The notes: a model not told the origin generated them from the sequence alone. 64,000 bases of DNA from Ramlibacter paludis (GCF_022012305.1 NZ_JAKLTM010000004.1:496001-560000), one strand, 5' to 3'. Shown: positions 45,416 to 55,071, numbered from the stretch's first letter. Numbers and translations: made by a program.

Positions 45416-47116
45416 ATGAACGCCCCCGCGCGCAAGCTGCGCAGCAATTTCCCCCGCGGCTCCTACCTCTGGGCCGTGCGCAACGCCCAGTGGCAGGCCA
45501 TGGGCATCCCGGAAGAGGACTGCGAGAAGCCCAAGATCGCGGTCGTCAACAGCAGCTCGGAGCTCGCCGCCTGCTACAGCCACCTCGACCAGGTGGCCAA
45601 GGTGGTCAAGGAAGCGATCCGCGCCGCCGGCGGCGTGCCCTTCGAGATCCGCACCGCCGCGCCCAGCGACTTCGTCACCGGCGCCGGCGCCCGCGGCGCC
45701 TACATGCTGGCATCGCGCGACCTGGTCACCAACGACATCGAGGTCGCGGTCGAAGGCGCGCAGCTCGATGGCATGGTCTGCCTCACCTCCTGCGACAAGA
45801 CCGTTCCCGGCCAGCTGATGGCCGCGGCGCGCCTCAATGTCCCGACCATCCTGGTCCCCTGCGGCTACCAGGCCAGCGGCGAATACAAAGGCCAGCACGT
45901 CGACATCGAGGAAGTGTTCATCCACTCGATGCACGCGCAGATCGGCGGCGGCACTTCCACCGAGGACGTGGTCGGCATGAGCCGCTGCGCGATCCGCTCG
46001 CCCGGCGTCTGCTCGGGCCTGGGCACCGCGAACACCATGCACGTGGTCTGCGAAGCGCTGGGCATGGCGCTTCCGGGCAGCGCGCCGGTGGCCGCGCTGT
46101 CGCCGAAGATGTTCGACGATGCGAAGGCCGCGGGCGCCCGCATCGTGCAGATGGTGTGGGACGACCTCAAGCCGCGCGACATCCTGACGCCGGGCGCTTT
46201 CTCCAATGCGGTGAAGGCCGTGCTGTCCATCGGCGGCTCGCTCAACGCGGTGAAGCACCTGCAGGCCGTCGCCACCGAAGCGGAGAACGGCGTCGACGTC
46301 TACGGCCTGTTCGAGAAGCTCGGCCCGCAGACGCCGGTGCTGGCCGGCCTGCGCCCCATCGGCGAGCACCTGATCGAGGAATTCGAAGCCGCCGGCGGCT
46401 GCCGCGCGCTGATGAAGCAATTGCTGCCGCTGCTGTGCACGCAGGCCCTCACCGTCACCGGCCGCGACGTCGCCGCCAATGTGCACGACTTCGTCGTCGC
46501 CAACGACGAAGTGATCCGCCCCATCGAGCGACCCGTCGCGCCGCGCCCCGCCATCATCCTGCTGCGCGGCAACCTCGCGCCCGAAGGCAGCCTGATCAAG
46601 GTCGGCATCACCGAGCGCAAGGTGCGCAAGTTCACCGGCCCGGCGGTCTGCTTCGACACGTCGGACGCCGCCGTCGCCGCGCTCAAGGCCAGGTCCATCG
46701 CGCCCGGCTCGGTGATCGTGATGCGCGGCGCCGGCGCCTGCGGCGGCCCCGCCATGGGCGGCGGCGCCTCGCGCGTCGTGTTCGCCATCGACGGCGCCGG
46801 CATGGGCGACCAGGTCGCGATGCTCACCGACGGCCACCTCTCCGGCCTGGTCTGCAAGGGCCTCGTCGTCGCCGAAGTCGCGCCCGAAGCGGCGCTCGGC
46901 GGCCCGCTCGCGCTGGTGCACGACGGCGACACCGTCACCGTCGACCTGGACACGCGCCGGGTCGACCTCGAGATTCCCGACAGCGAACTGGCCGCGCGCC
47001 GTTCGCAGTGGCAGCAGCCCCAGCCACTCTTCGACCGCGGCTGGCTGCAGATCTACCGCCGCAACGTCGGCCCGCTGGCGCAAGGCGCCGTCCTCACCCG
47101 CCAAACCGTCAAGTGA
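45416..47116 (+). CDS. IlvD/Edd-family dehydratase
   Basis: A 566-residue iron-sulfur dehydratase of the dihydroxy-acid/sugar-acid class. Cluster ligands are in LTSCDKTVPGQLM and SPGVCSGLGTANTM. KVRKFTGPAVCFD and GGPAMGG are further conserved segments. It should dehydrate a 2,3-dihydroxy acid or aldonic acid to a 2-oxo acid. The operon lacks isoleucine-valine genes, so a sugar-acid or other hydroxy-acid substrate is more likely than the branched-chain one. The start at 45416 follows GAGAGA loosely. The FAD oxidoreductase gene begins 7 bases after its stop. Confidence 0.92.
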   Translation: MNAPARKLRSNFPRGSYLWAVRNAQWQAMGIPEEDCEKPKIAVVNSSSELAACYSHLDQVAKVVKEAIRAAGGVPFEIRTAAPSDFVTGAGARGAYMLASRDLVTNDIEVAVEGAQLDGMVCLTSCDKTVPGQLMAAARLNVPTILVPCGYQASGEYKGQHVDIEEVFIHSMHAQIGGGTSTEDVVGMSRCAIRSPGVCSGLGTANTMHVVCEALGMALPGSAPVAALSPKMFDDAKAAGARIVQMVWDDLKPRDILTPGAFSNAVKAVLSIGGSLNAVKHLQAVATEAENGVDVYGLFEKLGPQTPVLAGLRPIGEHLIEEFEAAGGCRALMKQLLPLLCTQALTVTGRDVAANVHDFVVANDEVIRPIERPVAPRPAIILLRGNLAPEGSLIKVGITERKVRKFTGPAVCFDTSDAAVAALKARSIAPGSVIVMRGAGACGGPAMGGGASRVVFAIDGAGMGDQVAMLTDGHLSGLVCKGLVVAEVAPEAALGGPLALVHDGDTVTVDLDTRRVDLEIPDSELAARRSQWQQPQPLFDRGWLQIYRRNVGPLAQGAVLTRQTVK

Positions 47117-47123
47117 ACGCGAA

Positions 47124-48596
47124 ATGACCGACAAGCAACTTCCCGCGATGCAGCGCCTCACGCGCACCGACGAACGCATCCTGCAATCCGACATCTTCGA
47201 GCGCGACGCCAAGGAGCCGCGCCAGGACCTGGGCACCGTGCACGAGCCCGGTCGCGACGTCACCGTGTACCGAGACTGCGACGTGCTGGTGGTGGGCGGC
47301 GGCCCCTCGGGCTGCGCCGCCGCTGCGGCCGCCGCGCGCGAAGGCGCCGACGTCGTGCTGCTGGAGCGCTACAACCACCTGGGCGGCCTGTCGACCGGCG
47401 GCCTGGTGATCTGGATCGACCGCATGACCGACTGGGAAGGCAAGCTGGTGATCCGCGGCTTCGCCGAGGAACTGTTCGACCGCCTGCCGGCCGACGCCGT
47501 CGCCGGCCCGGCGCCGGAAGACTGGGGCTCGCAGGACAAGGACAAGGCGCACCACTGGTCCTTCCGCACCGCGGCCTACCACGGCATCGTCACCTGGTCG
47601 CCCACCATCGATCCCGAGCGCCTGAAGCTGCTGTCGCAGGAGCTGCTGATCGAGCGCGGCGTCAAGCTGGTCTACCACTCGTGGGCCGCGATGCCCCTCA
47701 TGGAGAACGGCAAGGTCGCCGGCGCCACCTTCGAGAGCAAGGAAGGCCGCATGGCGATCCGCGCCAAGGTGGTGATCGACGCCACCGGCGACGGCGACCT
47801 GTTCGCACGCGCCGGCGCCGCCTACGTCAACGACATCGAGGAAGCCGACGTGCACCACTGCATGAACACCGCCTGGCTGTTCGGCGGCGTCGACATGGCC
47901 AGGTGGATCGCCTTCCGCTCCGGCCAGCCGGAGGAGTTCACCGCCTTCATGGCCGGCGGGCGCGAGACCTGCGGCCTGTTCGAGCGGCCCTTCGTGTCCT
48001 GGCGCGACGACATCGCCCTCTTCATGGGCCCGCGCCAATCCGGCTACTCGGCGCTCGACGTCGACGACCTCACCGCGGTCGAAGTGCGCTCGCACCGCGC
48101 CATGGCCGCCCACCTCGAGTACTACCGCGCGCACGCGCCCGGCTTCGAGAATGCCTACATGATGCTGTCGGCGCCGCAGATCGGCGTGCGCCACGCGCGC
48201 CGCCTGAAGGGCGTGGACGCCGTGCTGCGCAGCCGCTGGAGCGAAGGCACGGCGCTGCCGGACGAAGTCGCGGTCACGCCGGCCGTCTCGCCCAAGTTCC
48301 CCAACATCTCGATTCCCTACGGCGCGCTGGTGCCGGAGAAGCTCGACGGCCTGCTGGCCGTGGGCCGCCACATCAGCTGCGACCGCAACTCGCACGGCTT
48401 CATGCGCGAGATCCCGCAGTGCTGGCTGACCGGCCAGGCGGCGGGCGTCGCCGCGGCCATCGCCGTCAAGCACGGCATCGAGGCGCGCAACGTCGACATC
48501 GACGAACTGCAGCAGGCGCTGCTGGCGCAAGGCGCCTACCTGCGTCCGCGCAAGGAGGCCGTAGCCGCCGCGGCCAAGGAGCAGGCATGCGCCTGA
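47124..48596 (+). CDS. FAD-dependent oxidoreductase (PF12831-like)
   Basis: A 490-residue flavoprotein. The dinucleotide-binding motif VVGGGPSGCAAAAAAAREG lies near residues 55-73, with LLERYNHLGGLSTGG closing the FAD site and VVIDATGDGDLFARAGA the second FAD contact. No signal peptide or iron-sulfur Cys set is seen. Family members oxidise hydroxy-acids or reduce double bonds. It sits between an IlvD/Edd dehydratase and aconitase X, overlapping the latter by 10 bases, so it may reduce or oxidise the dehydrated product. The substrate is unknown. Confidence 0.88.
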   Translation: MTDKQLPAMQRLTRTDERILQSDIFERDAKEPRQDLGTVHEPGRDVTVYRDCDVLVVGGGPSGCAAAAAAAREGADVVLLERYNHLGGLSTGGLVIWIDRMTDWEGKLVIRGFAEELFDRLPADAVAGPAPEDWGSQDKDKAHHWSFRTAAYHGIVTWSPTIDPERLKLLSQELLIERGVKLVYHSWAAMPLMENGKVAGATFESKEGRMAIRAKVVIDATGDGDLFARAGAAYVNDIEEADVHHCMNTAWLFGGVDMARWIAFRSGQPEEFTAFMAGGRETCGLFERPFVSWRDDIALFMGPRQSGYSALDVDDLTAVEVRSHRAMAAHLEYYRAHAPGFENAYMMLSAPQIGVRHARRLKGVDAVLRSRWSEGTALPDEVAVTPAVSPKFPNISIPYGALVPEKLDGLLAVGRHISCDRNSHGFMREIPQCWLTGQAAGVAAAIAVKHGIEARNVDIDELQQALLAQGAYLRPRKEAVAAAAKEQACA

Positions 48597-49864
48597 CCGA
48601 CGCCGAGAAAGCCATGCGCGACGGCGCCGAGGGCGCTGCCGTCGCCAAGGCGATGGACCTGTTGATCCGCTACGGCGAGGCGCTCGGCGCCGAGGCACTG
48701 GTGGAGACCCGCAACGTCTGCGGCACCGTCACCGCGACCACGCCCTTCCTGCGCGACTTCGCGATCCAGAAGGGCGGCCTCGACGCGGTGTTCAGCGAAT
48801 TCAACCTCGACAGCCAGGACGTGGTCGTCACGCCCAAGGTCAAGGCCTTCAGCTCGCACCTGCAACTGGGCTTCGATCCGCACCATCCGGTGGAGATGGG
48901 CGTGAGCGAGGAGATCGTGCAGTTCTACAAGAAGAGCGAAGCCGCCGCCGCCAAGATGGGCGTGCAGATCCTGAACACCTGCACGCCTTACCAGGTCGGC
49001 AACGTGCCCACGCGCGGCGAGCACCTGGCGTGGATGGAATCGTCGGCCGTGGTGTTCGCCAACTCCGCGCTGGGCGCGCGCACCAACACCGAAGGCCGCG
49101 AAAGCACCAGCTGCGCGATGCTCACGCAGCGCATCCCCGACTGGGGCTTCCACCGCGACGAGGGCCGGCGCGGCACCCTGGGCGTGCACCTGGACATCCC
49201 GGTGGAGTCGGTCGAGGACTGGGGCCTGTTCGGCTACTGGATGGGCGACTGGGTGCAGGAGCGCGTGCCCGTGGTCACCGGCGTGCGGCAGGTGCCCAAC
49301 CTGCCGAAGCTGAAGCACTTCGGCGCCGCGGCCTCGTCGTCGGGCGGCGTCGAGATGTACCACCTGGTGGGCGTCACGCCGGAAGCCAACACGCTGGAAC
49401 AGGCCTTCGGCGGCAACAAGGCCAGCGAGGTGCGGCACTACGGCGCGCGCGAACGCGCGGCCACGCTGGAGCGCATCAACGCCAACGGCACGGACCGCAA
49501 GGTCGACTACGTGATGCTCGGCTGCCCGCACTACACGATCGAGCAGATCTGGGAAGCGGCGCAACTGCTGGAAGGCCGCAAGGTGCACGCGAACTCCGCG
49601 CTGTGGATCTTCACGCCGCGCGCGATCAAGGAGATCGCCACCCGCAACGGCTACACGGCGATCATCGAGGCGGCCGGCGGCAAGATCATGACCGACAGCT
49701 GCTCCGCGATGAGCCGCGCCGTGCCGCCGGGCACCCAGGTCGTCGCGCTCGATTCGGCCAAGCAGGCGCACTACCTGCCCGCCATCCTGGGCCTGCAGGC
49801 CTGGTTCGGCACCACCGCCCAATGCATAGACGCCGCCTGCACCGGCCAATGGAACGCAGCATGA
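48587..49864 (+). CDS. Aconitase X catalytic (large) subunit
   Basis: A 425-residue AcnX (DUF521) protein, a hydro-lyase of the aconitase superfamily. Cluster Cys candidates are in LNTCTPYQ, VMLGCPHYT and MTDSCSAMS; SSAVVFANSALGARTNTEG is a strong family segment. Characterised bacterial members dehydrate cis-3-hydroxy-L-proline; archaeal ones act on mevalonate 5-phosphate. The small swivelling subunit overlaps the stop codon. No proline-ring enzymes lie nearby, and the operon instead has a sugar-acid dehydratase and flavoprotein, so the substrate may be new. Confidence 0.92.
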   Translation: MRLTDAEKAMRDGAEGAAVAKAMDLLIRYGEALGAEALVETRNVCGTVTATTPFLRDFAIQKGGLDAVFSEFNLDSQDVVVTPKVKAFSSHLQLGFDPHHPVEMGVSEEIVQFYKKSEAAAAKMGVQILNTCTPYQVGNVPTRGEHLAWMESSAVVFANSALGARTNTEGRESTSCAMLTQRIPDWGFHRDEGRRGTLGVHLDIPVESVEDWGLFGYWMGDWVQERVPVVTGVRQVPNLPKLKHFGAAASSSGGVEMYHLVGVTPEANTLEQAFGGNKASEVRHYGARERAATLERINANGTDRKVDYVMLGCPHYTIEQIWEAAQLLEGRKVHANSALWIFTPRAIKEIATRNGYTAIIEAAGGKIMTDSCSAMSRAVPPGTQVVALDSAKQAHYLPAILGLQAWFGTTAQCIDAACTGQWNAA

Positions 49865-50289
49865 ACACCGCCACCGAAACCACCATCGTCATCCGCGGCC
49901 GCTGCGTCGTGCCCGGCGTCGCCGAGGGCGAGGCGCTGGTCACCACGCAGCCGATCTCCGGCTGGGGCGGCGTCGATCCGCGCAACGGCACCGTCATCGA
50001 GACGCGGCACGAACTGCGCGGCCAGAGCTTCGCCGGCAAGGTGCTGGTGTTCCCGGGCGCCAAGGGCTCGTCGGGCTGGTCGGCGCAGTTCCACGTGGCG
50101 CGCCTGATGGGCACCGCACCGGCGGCCTGGCTGTTCAACCAGATGACCACCAAGGTGGCGCTTGGCACCGTGGTGAGCCATGCACCGGCGATGACCGACT
50201 TCGACCGGGACCCGCTGGAGGTGATCCGCACCGGCGACTGGGTCAAGGTGGATGCCGACAACGGCATCGTGACGATCACCCGCAAATAA
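49861..50289 (+). CDS. Aconitase X small (swivel, DUF126) subunit
   Basis: A 142-residue small subunit with PISGWGGVDPRNGTVIETRHELRGQSFAGKVLVFPGAKGSS as its swivel-domain core near residues 31-71 (span only). GKVLVFPGAKGSSG includes the Ser region that completes the active site with the large subunit. The ATG overlaps the large-subunit stop (ATGA), as expected for a heterodimer. It is of normal length for the separate bacterial subunit. A Bug gene follows 13 bases later. Confidence 0.92.
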   Translation: MNTATETTIVIRGRCVVPGVAEGEALVTTQPISGWGGVDPRNGTVIETRHELRGQSFAGKVLVFPGAKGSSGWSAQFHVARLMGTAPAAWLFNQMTTKVALGTVVSHAPAMTDFDRDPLEVIRTGDWVKVDADNGIVTITRK

Positions 50290-50302
50290 ACGGAGACAAG
50301 CG

Positions 50303-51259
50303 ATGAAGTCCTTCCTGGCAGCGCTCGCCGCCACCCTGGCCCTGTGCACCGCAAACGCCCAGCCCTATCCCAGCAAGCCGATCCGGCTCGTCGTCGGCTT
50401 CACCGCCGGCGGCGCCGCCGACGTGCTGGCGCGCACCATCGCCAAGGGCCTGTCCGCCGAACTCGGGCAGCAGGTGATCGTCGACAACAAGCCCGGCGCC
50501 GACGGCATCATCTCCGCGCAGGAAGTGATCAAGGCGCCGGCCGACGGCTACACCTTCCTGCTGGGAACCAACACCGCCATGGTGGCCGTGCCGGCGCTGC
50601 GCCCGAACGCGCCGTACGACCCGTTCAAGCAGTTCACGCCCTTGTCCTCCGCGGGCGAGTTCTCGATGTTCCTCGCGGTGTCGCCCACCGTGCCCGCGAA
50701 GACCCTCAACGAGTTCCTCGACACCGTGGCCGCCAACCCCGCCAAGTACAGCTCGGGTTCCAGCAACAGCGCCTCCGAGCTCGCCATGCTGCAACTGCTG
50801 GCCACGAAGAACGCCAAGGTGGTGAACGCGCGCTACAAGGGCGACACGCAGGCGCTGACCGACCTGGTGAGCGGCAACATCCAGATGATGTTCTCCACCG
50901 GCACGCTGATGCCCGGCATGGTGAAGGACGGCAAGGTCAAGGCGCTGGTGACCCTGCTGCCCAAGCGCAGCCCGCTGCTGCCCGACGTGCCCACCGCCGC
51001 CGAACTGGGCATCGCGAAGAACCTCACCATCACGCCCTGGGCCGGCTTCTTCGGCCCGCCCGGCCTGCCCGCCGACGTCACCGAGAAGCTCAGCGCCGGC
51101 CTGCGCGCCGCGCTGGCGCGGCCCGACGTGCGCGACCAGCTGGTCGGCCAGGGCTTCTCCGCCTACGGCATGACGCCGGCGGAGTTCACCGTGTTCTTCA
51201 AGCGCCAGTACGACGGCTTCGTCACCACCGTGCGCGAGAACAACGTCAAGTTCGAATGA
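50303..51259 (+). CDS. Bug-family (TctC) periplasmic solute receptor
   Basis: A 318-residue receptor with a short leader ending near ANAQ, mature start YPSKPIRLVVGFTAGGAAD, and VDNKPGADG. It is co-transcribed with the aconitase X genes and followed 37 bases later by a porin gene. Receptor plus porin suggests the operon encodes uptake of its own substrate across outer membrane and periplasm. The inner-membrane TctAB pair is not in the window. Confidence 0.93.
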   Translation: MKSFLAALAATLALCTANAQPYPSKPIRLVVGFTAGGAADVLARTIAKGLSAELGQQVIVDNKPGADGIISAQEVIKAPADGYTFLLGTNTAMVAVPALRPNAPYDPFKQFTPLSSAGEFSMFLAVSPTVPAKTLNEFLDTVAANPAKYSSGSSNSASELAMLQLLATKNAKVVNARYKGDTQALTDLVSGNIQMMFSTGTLMPGMVKDGKVKALVTLLPKRSPLLPDVPTAAELGIAKNLTITPWAGFFGPPGLPADVTEKLSAGLRAALARPDVRDQLVGQGFSAYGMTPAEFTVFFKRQYDGFVTTVRENNVKFE

Positions 51260-51296
51260 TTCCTTGCAGACGATAACGAAAGAGGAGACCCCAGAA

Positions 51297-52439
51297 GTGA
51301 AGTTGAAGAGAAACCTGACCCTGTCCGCGCTCGCGCTCGCCTGCGCCGCCGGCGCCCATGCCCAATCCAGCGTCACGATGTTCGGCATCGTCGACGTGAA
51401 CCTGCAGTGGTTCAAGGCCGACAAGGACCGCCACGGCTTCGCCGTCGGCAACGGCGGCCTGTCGACCAGCCGCATCGGCTTCCGCGGCACCGAGGACCTG
51501 GGCGGCGGCCTGTATGCCGGCTTCTGGCTGGAAGCCAGCCTGAACCCCGACAACGGCACCGGCCGCACCACCAACACCAACAACCAGGTGAGCGGCGCGG
51601 GCATCGCCAACGCCGGCAGCGCCGGCATCGTGTTCGACCGCAACTCCTACGTCGCCCTCGGCGGCAACTGGGGCGAGGTGCGCCTGGGCCACGACTTCGT
51701 GCCCACGCACTACAACAGCATCTACTTCGACCCGTTCAACGCCAACGGCGTGGCGCGCGCGGGCAACTTCACCTTCTCGGCCGCCGGCACCGGCTCGCTG
51801 CCCACCAGCATTACCGCCAGCAACAGCGTCAGCTACTGGCTGCCCAAGGGCCTCGGCGGCTTCTACGGCATGGCGATGTACGCCACGGGCGAGAACCCGA
51901 GCGGCGCCGCCAATTCGGACGACGGCAAGGTCCTCGGCGCGCGCGTGGGCTGGACCAACGGCAAGTTCGACGTGGCCGGCGCCTTCACCAAGTCGGACTT
52001 CGTGCCCGGCCCGGCCATCGGCGAACTGCGCCACGCCAACGTCGGCGCGTCGTACAACTTCGGCTTCGCCCGCTTCTTCGCGCTGTACAACCGCGTGCGG
52101 GTCGGCATCACCGGCGGCGAGGTGAACAAGGATGCGTGGGAAGTCGGCGCGCACGTGCCGGTCGGCCCGGTGGGCCGCGTCCGCCTGACCTACGCGCACC
52201 TGAACGACCGCAGCGACGCCAGCCTGCTGAACGCCAACGGCAGCCAGCGCGCGACCAACGACGCCAGCCTGTGGGGCATCGGCTACGTGCACGACCTGTC
52301 GAAGCGCACCGCGCTCTACACCACCTACGCGCACATCAGCAACAAGGGCCAGGCGAGCTACACGGTCAGCGGCGGCCTGGCGGCCATCCCCGGCGGCGCT
52401 TCGAGCGGGCTGGAACTGGGCGTCAGGCACTCGTTCTGA
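51297..52439 (+). CDS. Gram-negative porin (Omp32-type)
   Basis: A 380-residue outer-membrane beta-barrel. I chose the GTG at 51297: GAGGAG sits 9 bases ahead and the leader KLKRNLTLSALALACAAGAHA is then complete, with cleavage before QSSVTMFG, the usual porin mature start. The last residue is Phe (VRHSF), the barrel-assembly signal. IVDVNLQWF, TEDLGGGLYAGFWLE and VRLGHDFVP are typical of beta-proteobacterial porins. It ends the IclR-controlled operon and converges with a LysR gene. Confidence 0.93.
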   Translation: MKLKRNLTLSALALACAAGAHAQSSVTMFGIVDVNLQWFKADKDRHGFAVGNGGLSTSRIGFRGTEDLGGGLYAGFWLEASLNPDNGTGRTTNTNNQVSGAGIANAGSAGIVFDRNSYVALGGNWGEVRLGHDFVPTHYNSIYFDPFNANGVARAGNFTFSAAGTGSLPTSITASNSVSYWLPKGLGGFYGMAMYATGENPSGAANSDDGKVLGARVGWTNGKFDVAGAFTKSDFVPGPAIGELRHANVGASYNFGFARFFALYNRVRVGITGGEVNKDAWEVGAHVPVGPVGRVRLTYAHLNDRSDASLLNANGSQRATNDASLWGIGYVHDLSKRTALYTTYAHISNKGQASYTVSGGLAAIPGGASSGLELGVRHSF

Positions 52440-52455
52440 TGCGTGGACGGTGGGG

Positions 52456-53349
52456 TCAGGAAGACCCCATCGTCTTCCACACCGCGTCGAAGGCATCCAC
52501 GAATGCCTTCTCCGCCACGCCCATCGGCCGGTAGCGGTTGCGCAGGATGCTCACCGTCATCTTCTCCGAGGACTGGAAGGGCCGCACCTCCAGGCCGGCC
52601 AGCAGGCCGCCGGCGATGGTGACCTGGTCCACCACCGCGATGCCGACCCCGGCCTGCGCGAACCAGCAGGCCGAGTTGGAGCTGGTGGTTTCGCAGTCCC
52701 GGTGCATCTTGTCGGCGGCGGCCCCGAAGGCCCGGCGCAGCGTCTGGCCGAAAGGCGTGCTCTCGGGCGAGGAGATCACGCGCTCGCCCGCCAGGTCGGC
52801 CGGGCGGATCAGCTTGCGGCGCGCCAGCGGATGCTCGGCGCGCATCACGCAGGCCAGCCCGCAGGGATAGGACTTCACCTTGGCCAGGTTCGGGTGCTCG
52901 TGCGGCAGCAGCGCGACGCCCAGCTGCGCGCTGCGATCGAGCAAGGCTTCGTTCAAACGATCCGGCGGGTAGACCGTCACGCTGCATTGCAGGCGTGGGA
53001 TCGCGTCGTAGAGCTTCGCCACCGTGCGCGACATCAGGTAGGGCGCCAGGCTGGCCGAGCAGGCCAGGCGCAGCGAGGTTCGGGCCGGTTGCGACAGCGC
53101 GCGCGAGACATCGCGCACCTTCTCCACGCCGCGCCACAGCTGGTCGACCTCCGCGTAGAGCTGGTGCGCTTCCGGCGTCGGGATGAGGCGGCCCTTGACC
53201 CGCTCGAACAGCACCAGGCCGCTGGCCTTGGCGGCTTGCGCCAGCACCTTGCTGATGGCGGGCGGCGACACGTGCAGCAGCTCCGCCGCGGTGTTCACGC
53301 CGCCGGACATCATCACCGCCCGAAACACTTCCATCTGCCGCAGGTTCAT
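52456..53349 (-). CDS. LysR-family regulator of the UGSC operon
   Basis: A 297-residue LysR protein. The helix-turn-helix region (about residues 1-62) runs through MNLRQMEVFRAVMMSGGVN and LLHVSPPAISKVLAQ, followed by the effector domain. The layout resembles regulators of arginine or opine catabolism (NocR/OccR group) in which the recognition helix reads SPPAISK. It diverges from the UGSC gene, and the inverted repeat GTTAA-N7-TTAAC lies 14 bases before its ATG, so it likely autoregulates and controls the divergent operon. Confidence 0.92.
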   Translation of the reverse strand: MNLRQMEVFRAVMMSGGVNTAAELLHVSPPAISKVLAQAAKASGLVLFERVKGRLIPTPEAHQLYAEVDQLWRGVEKVRDVSRALSQPARTSLRLACSASLAPYLMSRTVAKLYDAIPRLQCSVTVYPPDRLNEALLDRSAQLGVALLPHEHPNLAKVKSYPCGLACVMRAEHPLARRKLIRPADLAGERVISSPESTPFGQTLRRAFGAAADKMHRDCETTSSNSACWFAQAGVGIAVVDQVTIAGGLLAGLEVRPFQSSEKMTVSILRNRYRPMGVAEKAFVDAFDAVWKTMGSS

Positions 53350-53363
53350 TGGGGAATCCAGGT

Positions 53364-53380
53364 GTTAACCGCAGTTTAAC
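53364..53380. promoter_or_regulatory. LysR-type operator (T-N11-A)
   Basis: GTTAA (53364-53368) and TTAAC (53376-53380) form a perfect inverted repeat with a seven-base spacer and contain T-N11-A, the LysR consensus. It lies between the divergent LysR and UGSC genes. Confidence 0.75.
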
Positions 53381-53436
53381 TGTGGGGAAATTCTTTTCAA
53401 TTGATGGGGAGGCGATGCGCTGCGAACATTCGCCGC

Positions 53437-55071
53437 ATGACCCTGTCGACCGTCCACAACCCGGTGGGCTACCCGCCCAAGATCAACCGCAAGCAGCCCG
53501 CCCCGCGGCTCGACACGCTGGATGGCAAGACCGTCTACCTGGTCGACACCCGCTTCGACGACGGCGTCGAGCTGCTGAAGCAGGTGCAGGCCTGGTTCCA
53601 GCGCAGGATGCCCGGCGTGAAGACAAAGCTGGTGCAGATGGCCAGCTACTACGGCAAGGACGACCCCCAGCTGTGGACCGAGATCCGCGAGCAAGGCCAC
53701 GCCGCCATCATCGGCGTGGGCCACTGCAGCACCTGCGCGCCGGCGACCTCGACCCACGCGATCACCCTGGAGACGCAGTACGGCGTACCCACGGTCGCCA
53801 TCCACACCGACAAGTTCGTGAAGGTGGTGCAGTCGGTCACGCGCATGGGCGGGCTGCCGCAGGCGCCGCTGGTGTTCGTGCCGCAGCCGGTGATGGGCAA
53901 GAGCGAGGCCGAGCTGCGCGCCTACGTCGAGGGCGACGACCCGTACACCGGCAAGCCGGTGATGCAGGAGATCGTCGCCGGCCTCACGCAAGGCCTGGCC
54001 GCCGCCCGCGACGAGCCCTACGAGCGCAACACGCCGCGCCTGTGCACGCCCGACACCGAAGACAACCTGCGCGCCCTCTTCGAGCAAAACCGCTGGACCG
54101 ACTTCCTGCCCATCGTGTTGCCGACCGAGGAGCGCGTGCAGGCCATGCTGCGCGGCACCCGCCGCAAGCCCGACGAGGTGGTCGGCCGCATGCAGCCCAC
54201 CGAGAACCGCGGCCTGTGGGAATACACCGTGGAGAAGGTCGCCGTCAACGCGGTGATGGCCGGGGCGAAGCCGGAATACTTCCCCGTGATCCTGGCGCTG
54301 GCCGCCACCGGCATCTCGGCGCGCGGCAGCACCTCGAGTTCCGCCGCCGTGATGAGCGTGGTGAACGGCCCGATCCGCAACGAGATCGGCATGAACTGCG
54401 GCATCGGCGCCATGGGCCCGTACAACCACGCCAACGCCGCCATCGGCCGCGCCTACAGCCTGCTGTCGCAGAACCTGCAGGGCGGCTCGGTGCCGGGCGA
54501 GACCTTCATGGGCTCGATCGGCAACAACTACGTCTACAACGGCATCACCTTCGCCGAGAACGAAGAGCGTTCGCCGTGGGAGCCGCTGCATGTGCAGAAG
54601 GGCTTCCAGCCGGCCGACAGCACGGTCACGGTGTTCCACGGCTGCCGCTCCACCACCTTCGGCCTGGGGCTGCGCAAGGAATACTGGCGCGAGCACGTCA
54701 AGGACATGCTGCTGGGCACGGACGCGCTGACGCCGCCGGTGCTCGTGCTGGACCCGCTGACGGCGCGCCAGTTCATCGACCGCGGCGGCTTCGACACGAA
54801 GGCCAAGCTGATCCGCTGGCTGCACGAAACCGCGGAGATGCCGGCGGCGCGCTACTGGGACCTGCAGTTGATCCAGAACTACGTCTACACGCGCGCCACC
54901 TTCGGCGAATCACCCAAGGCGAAGTACCTGAACGTGGCGCACGACGCGCCGGTGCGCATCTTCGAGGAAGAGGACATCAACGTCGTCGTCACCGGCGGCG
55001 AGGCCAACGGGTACTGGCAGATGTACGGCGCGCGCCACAAGGCGACGGTGTCGGTCGACGCATGGCGCTGA
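53437..55071 (+). CDS. UGSC-family protein with CSTC motif
   Basis: A 544-residue protein whose N-terminal 170 residues match the UGSC (seleno)protein family. The family's U/C-G-S-C motif appears as GHCSTCAPATSTH (Cys97, Cys100), with no selenocysteine codon. The long C-terminal part has RGSTSSSAAVMSVVNGPIRNEIGMN, and a Cys in HGCRSTT; I recognise no enzyme there. No signal peptide is present. The ATG at 53437 lacks a clear ribosome site; an ATG at 53404 is an alternative. The next gene, overlapping by 10 bases, encodes a thioredoxin-reductase-like flavoprotein, so the Cys pair is probably a redox or thioester site reduced by it. Function is otherwise unknown. Confidence 0.75.
   Translation: MTLSTVHNPVGYPPKINRKQPAPRLDTLDGKTVYLVDTRFDDGVELLKQVQAWFQRRMPGVKTKLVQMASYYGKDDPQLWTEIREQGHAAIIGVGHCSTCAPATSTHAITLETQYGVPTVAIHTDKFVKVVQSVTRMGGLPQAPLVFVPQPVMGKSEAELRAYVEGDDPYTGKPVMQEIVAGLTQGLAAARDEPYERNTPRLCTPDTEDNLRALFEQNRWTDFLPIVLPTEERVQAMLRGTRRKPDEVVGRMQPTENRGLWEYTVEKVAVNAVMAGAKPEYFPVILALAATGISARGSTSSSAAVMSVVNGPIRNEIGMNCGIGAMGPYNHANAAIGRAYSLLSQNLQGGSVPGETFMGSIGNNYVYNGITFAENEERSPWEPLHVQKGFQPADSTVTVFHGCRSTTFGLGLRKEYWREHVKDMLLGTDALTPPVLVLDPLTARQFIDRGGFDTKAKLIRWLHETAEMPAARYWDLQLIQNYVYTRATFGESPKAKYLNVAHDAPVRIFEEEDINVVVTGGEANGYWQMYGARHKATVSVDAWR

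Noticed and set aside
53437-55071. Selenocysteine insertion in the UGSC-family protein
   Set aside because: Both motif positions are Cys codons and no in-frame TGA occurs before the normal stop.
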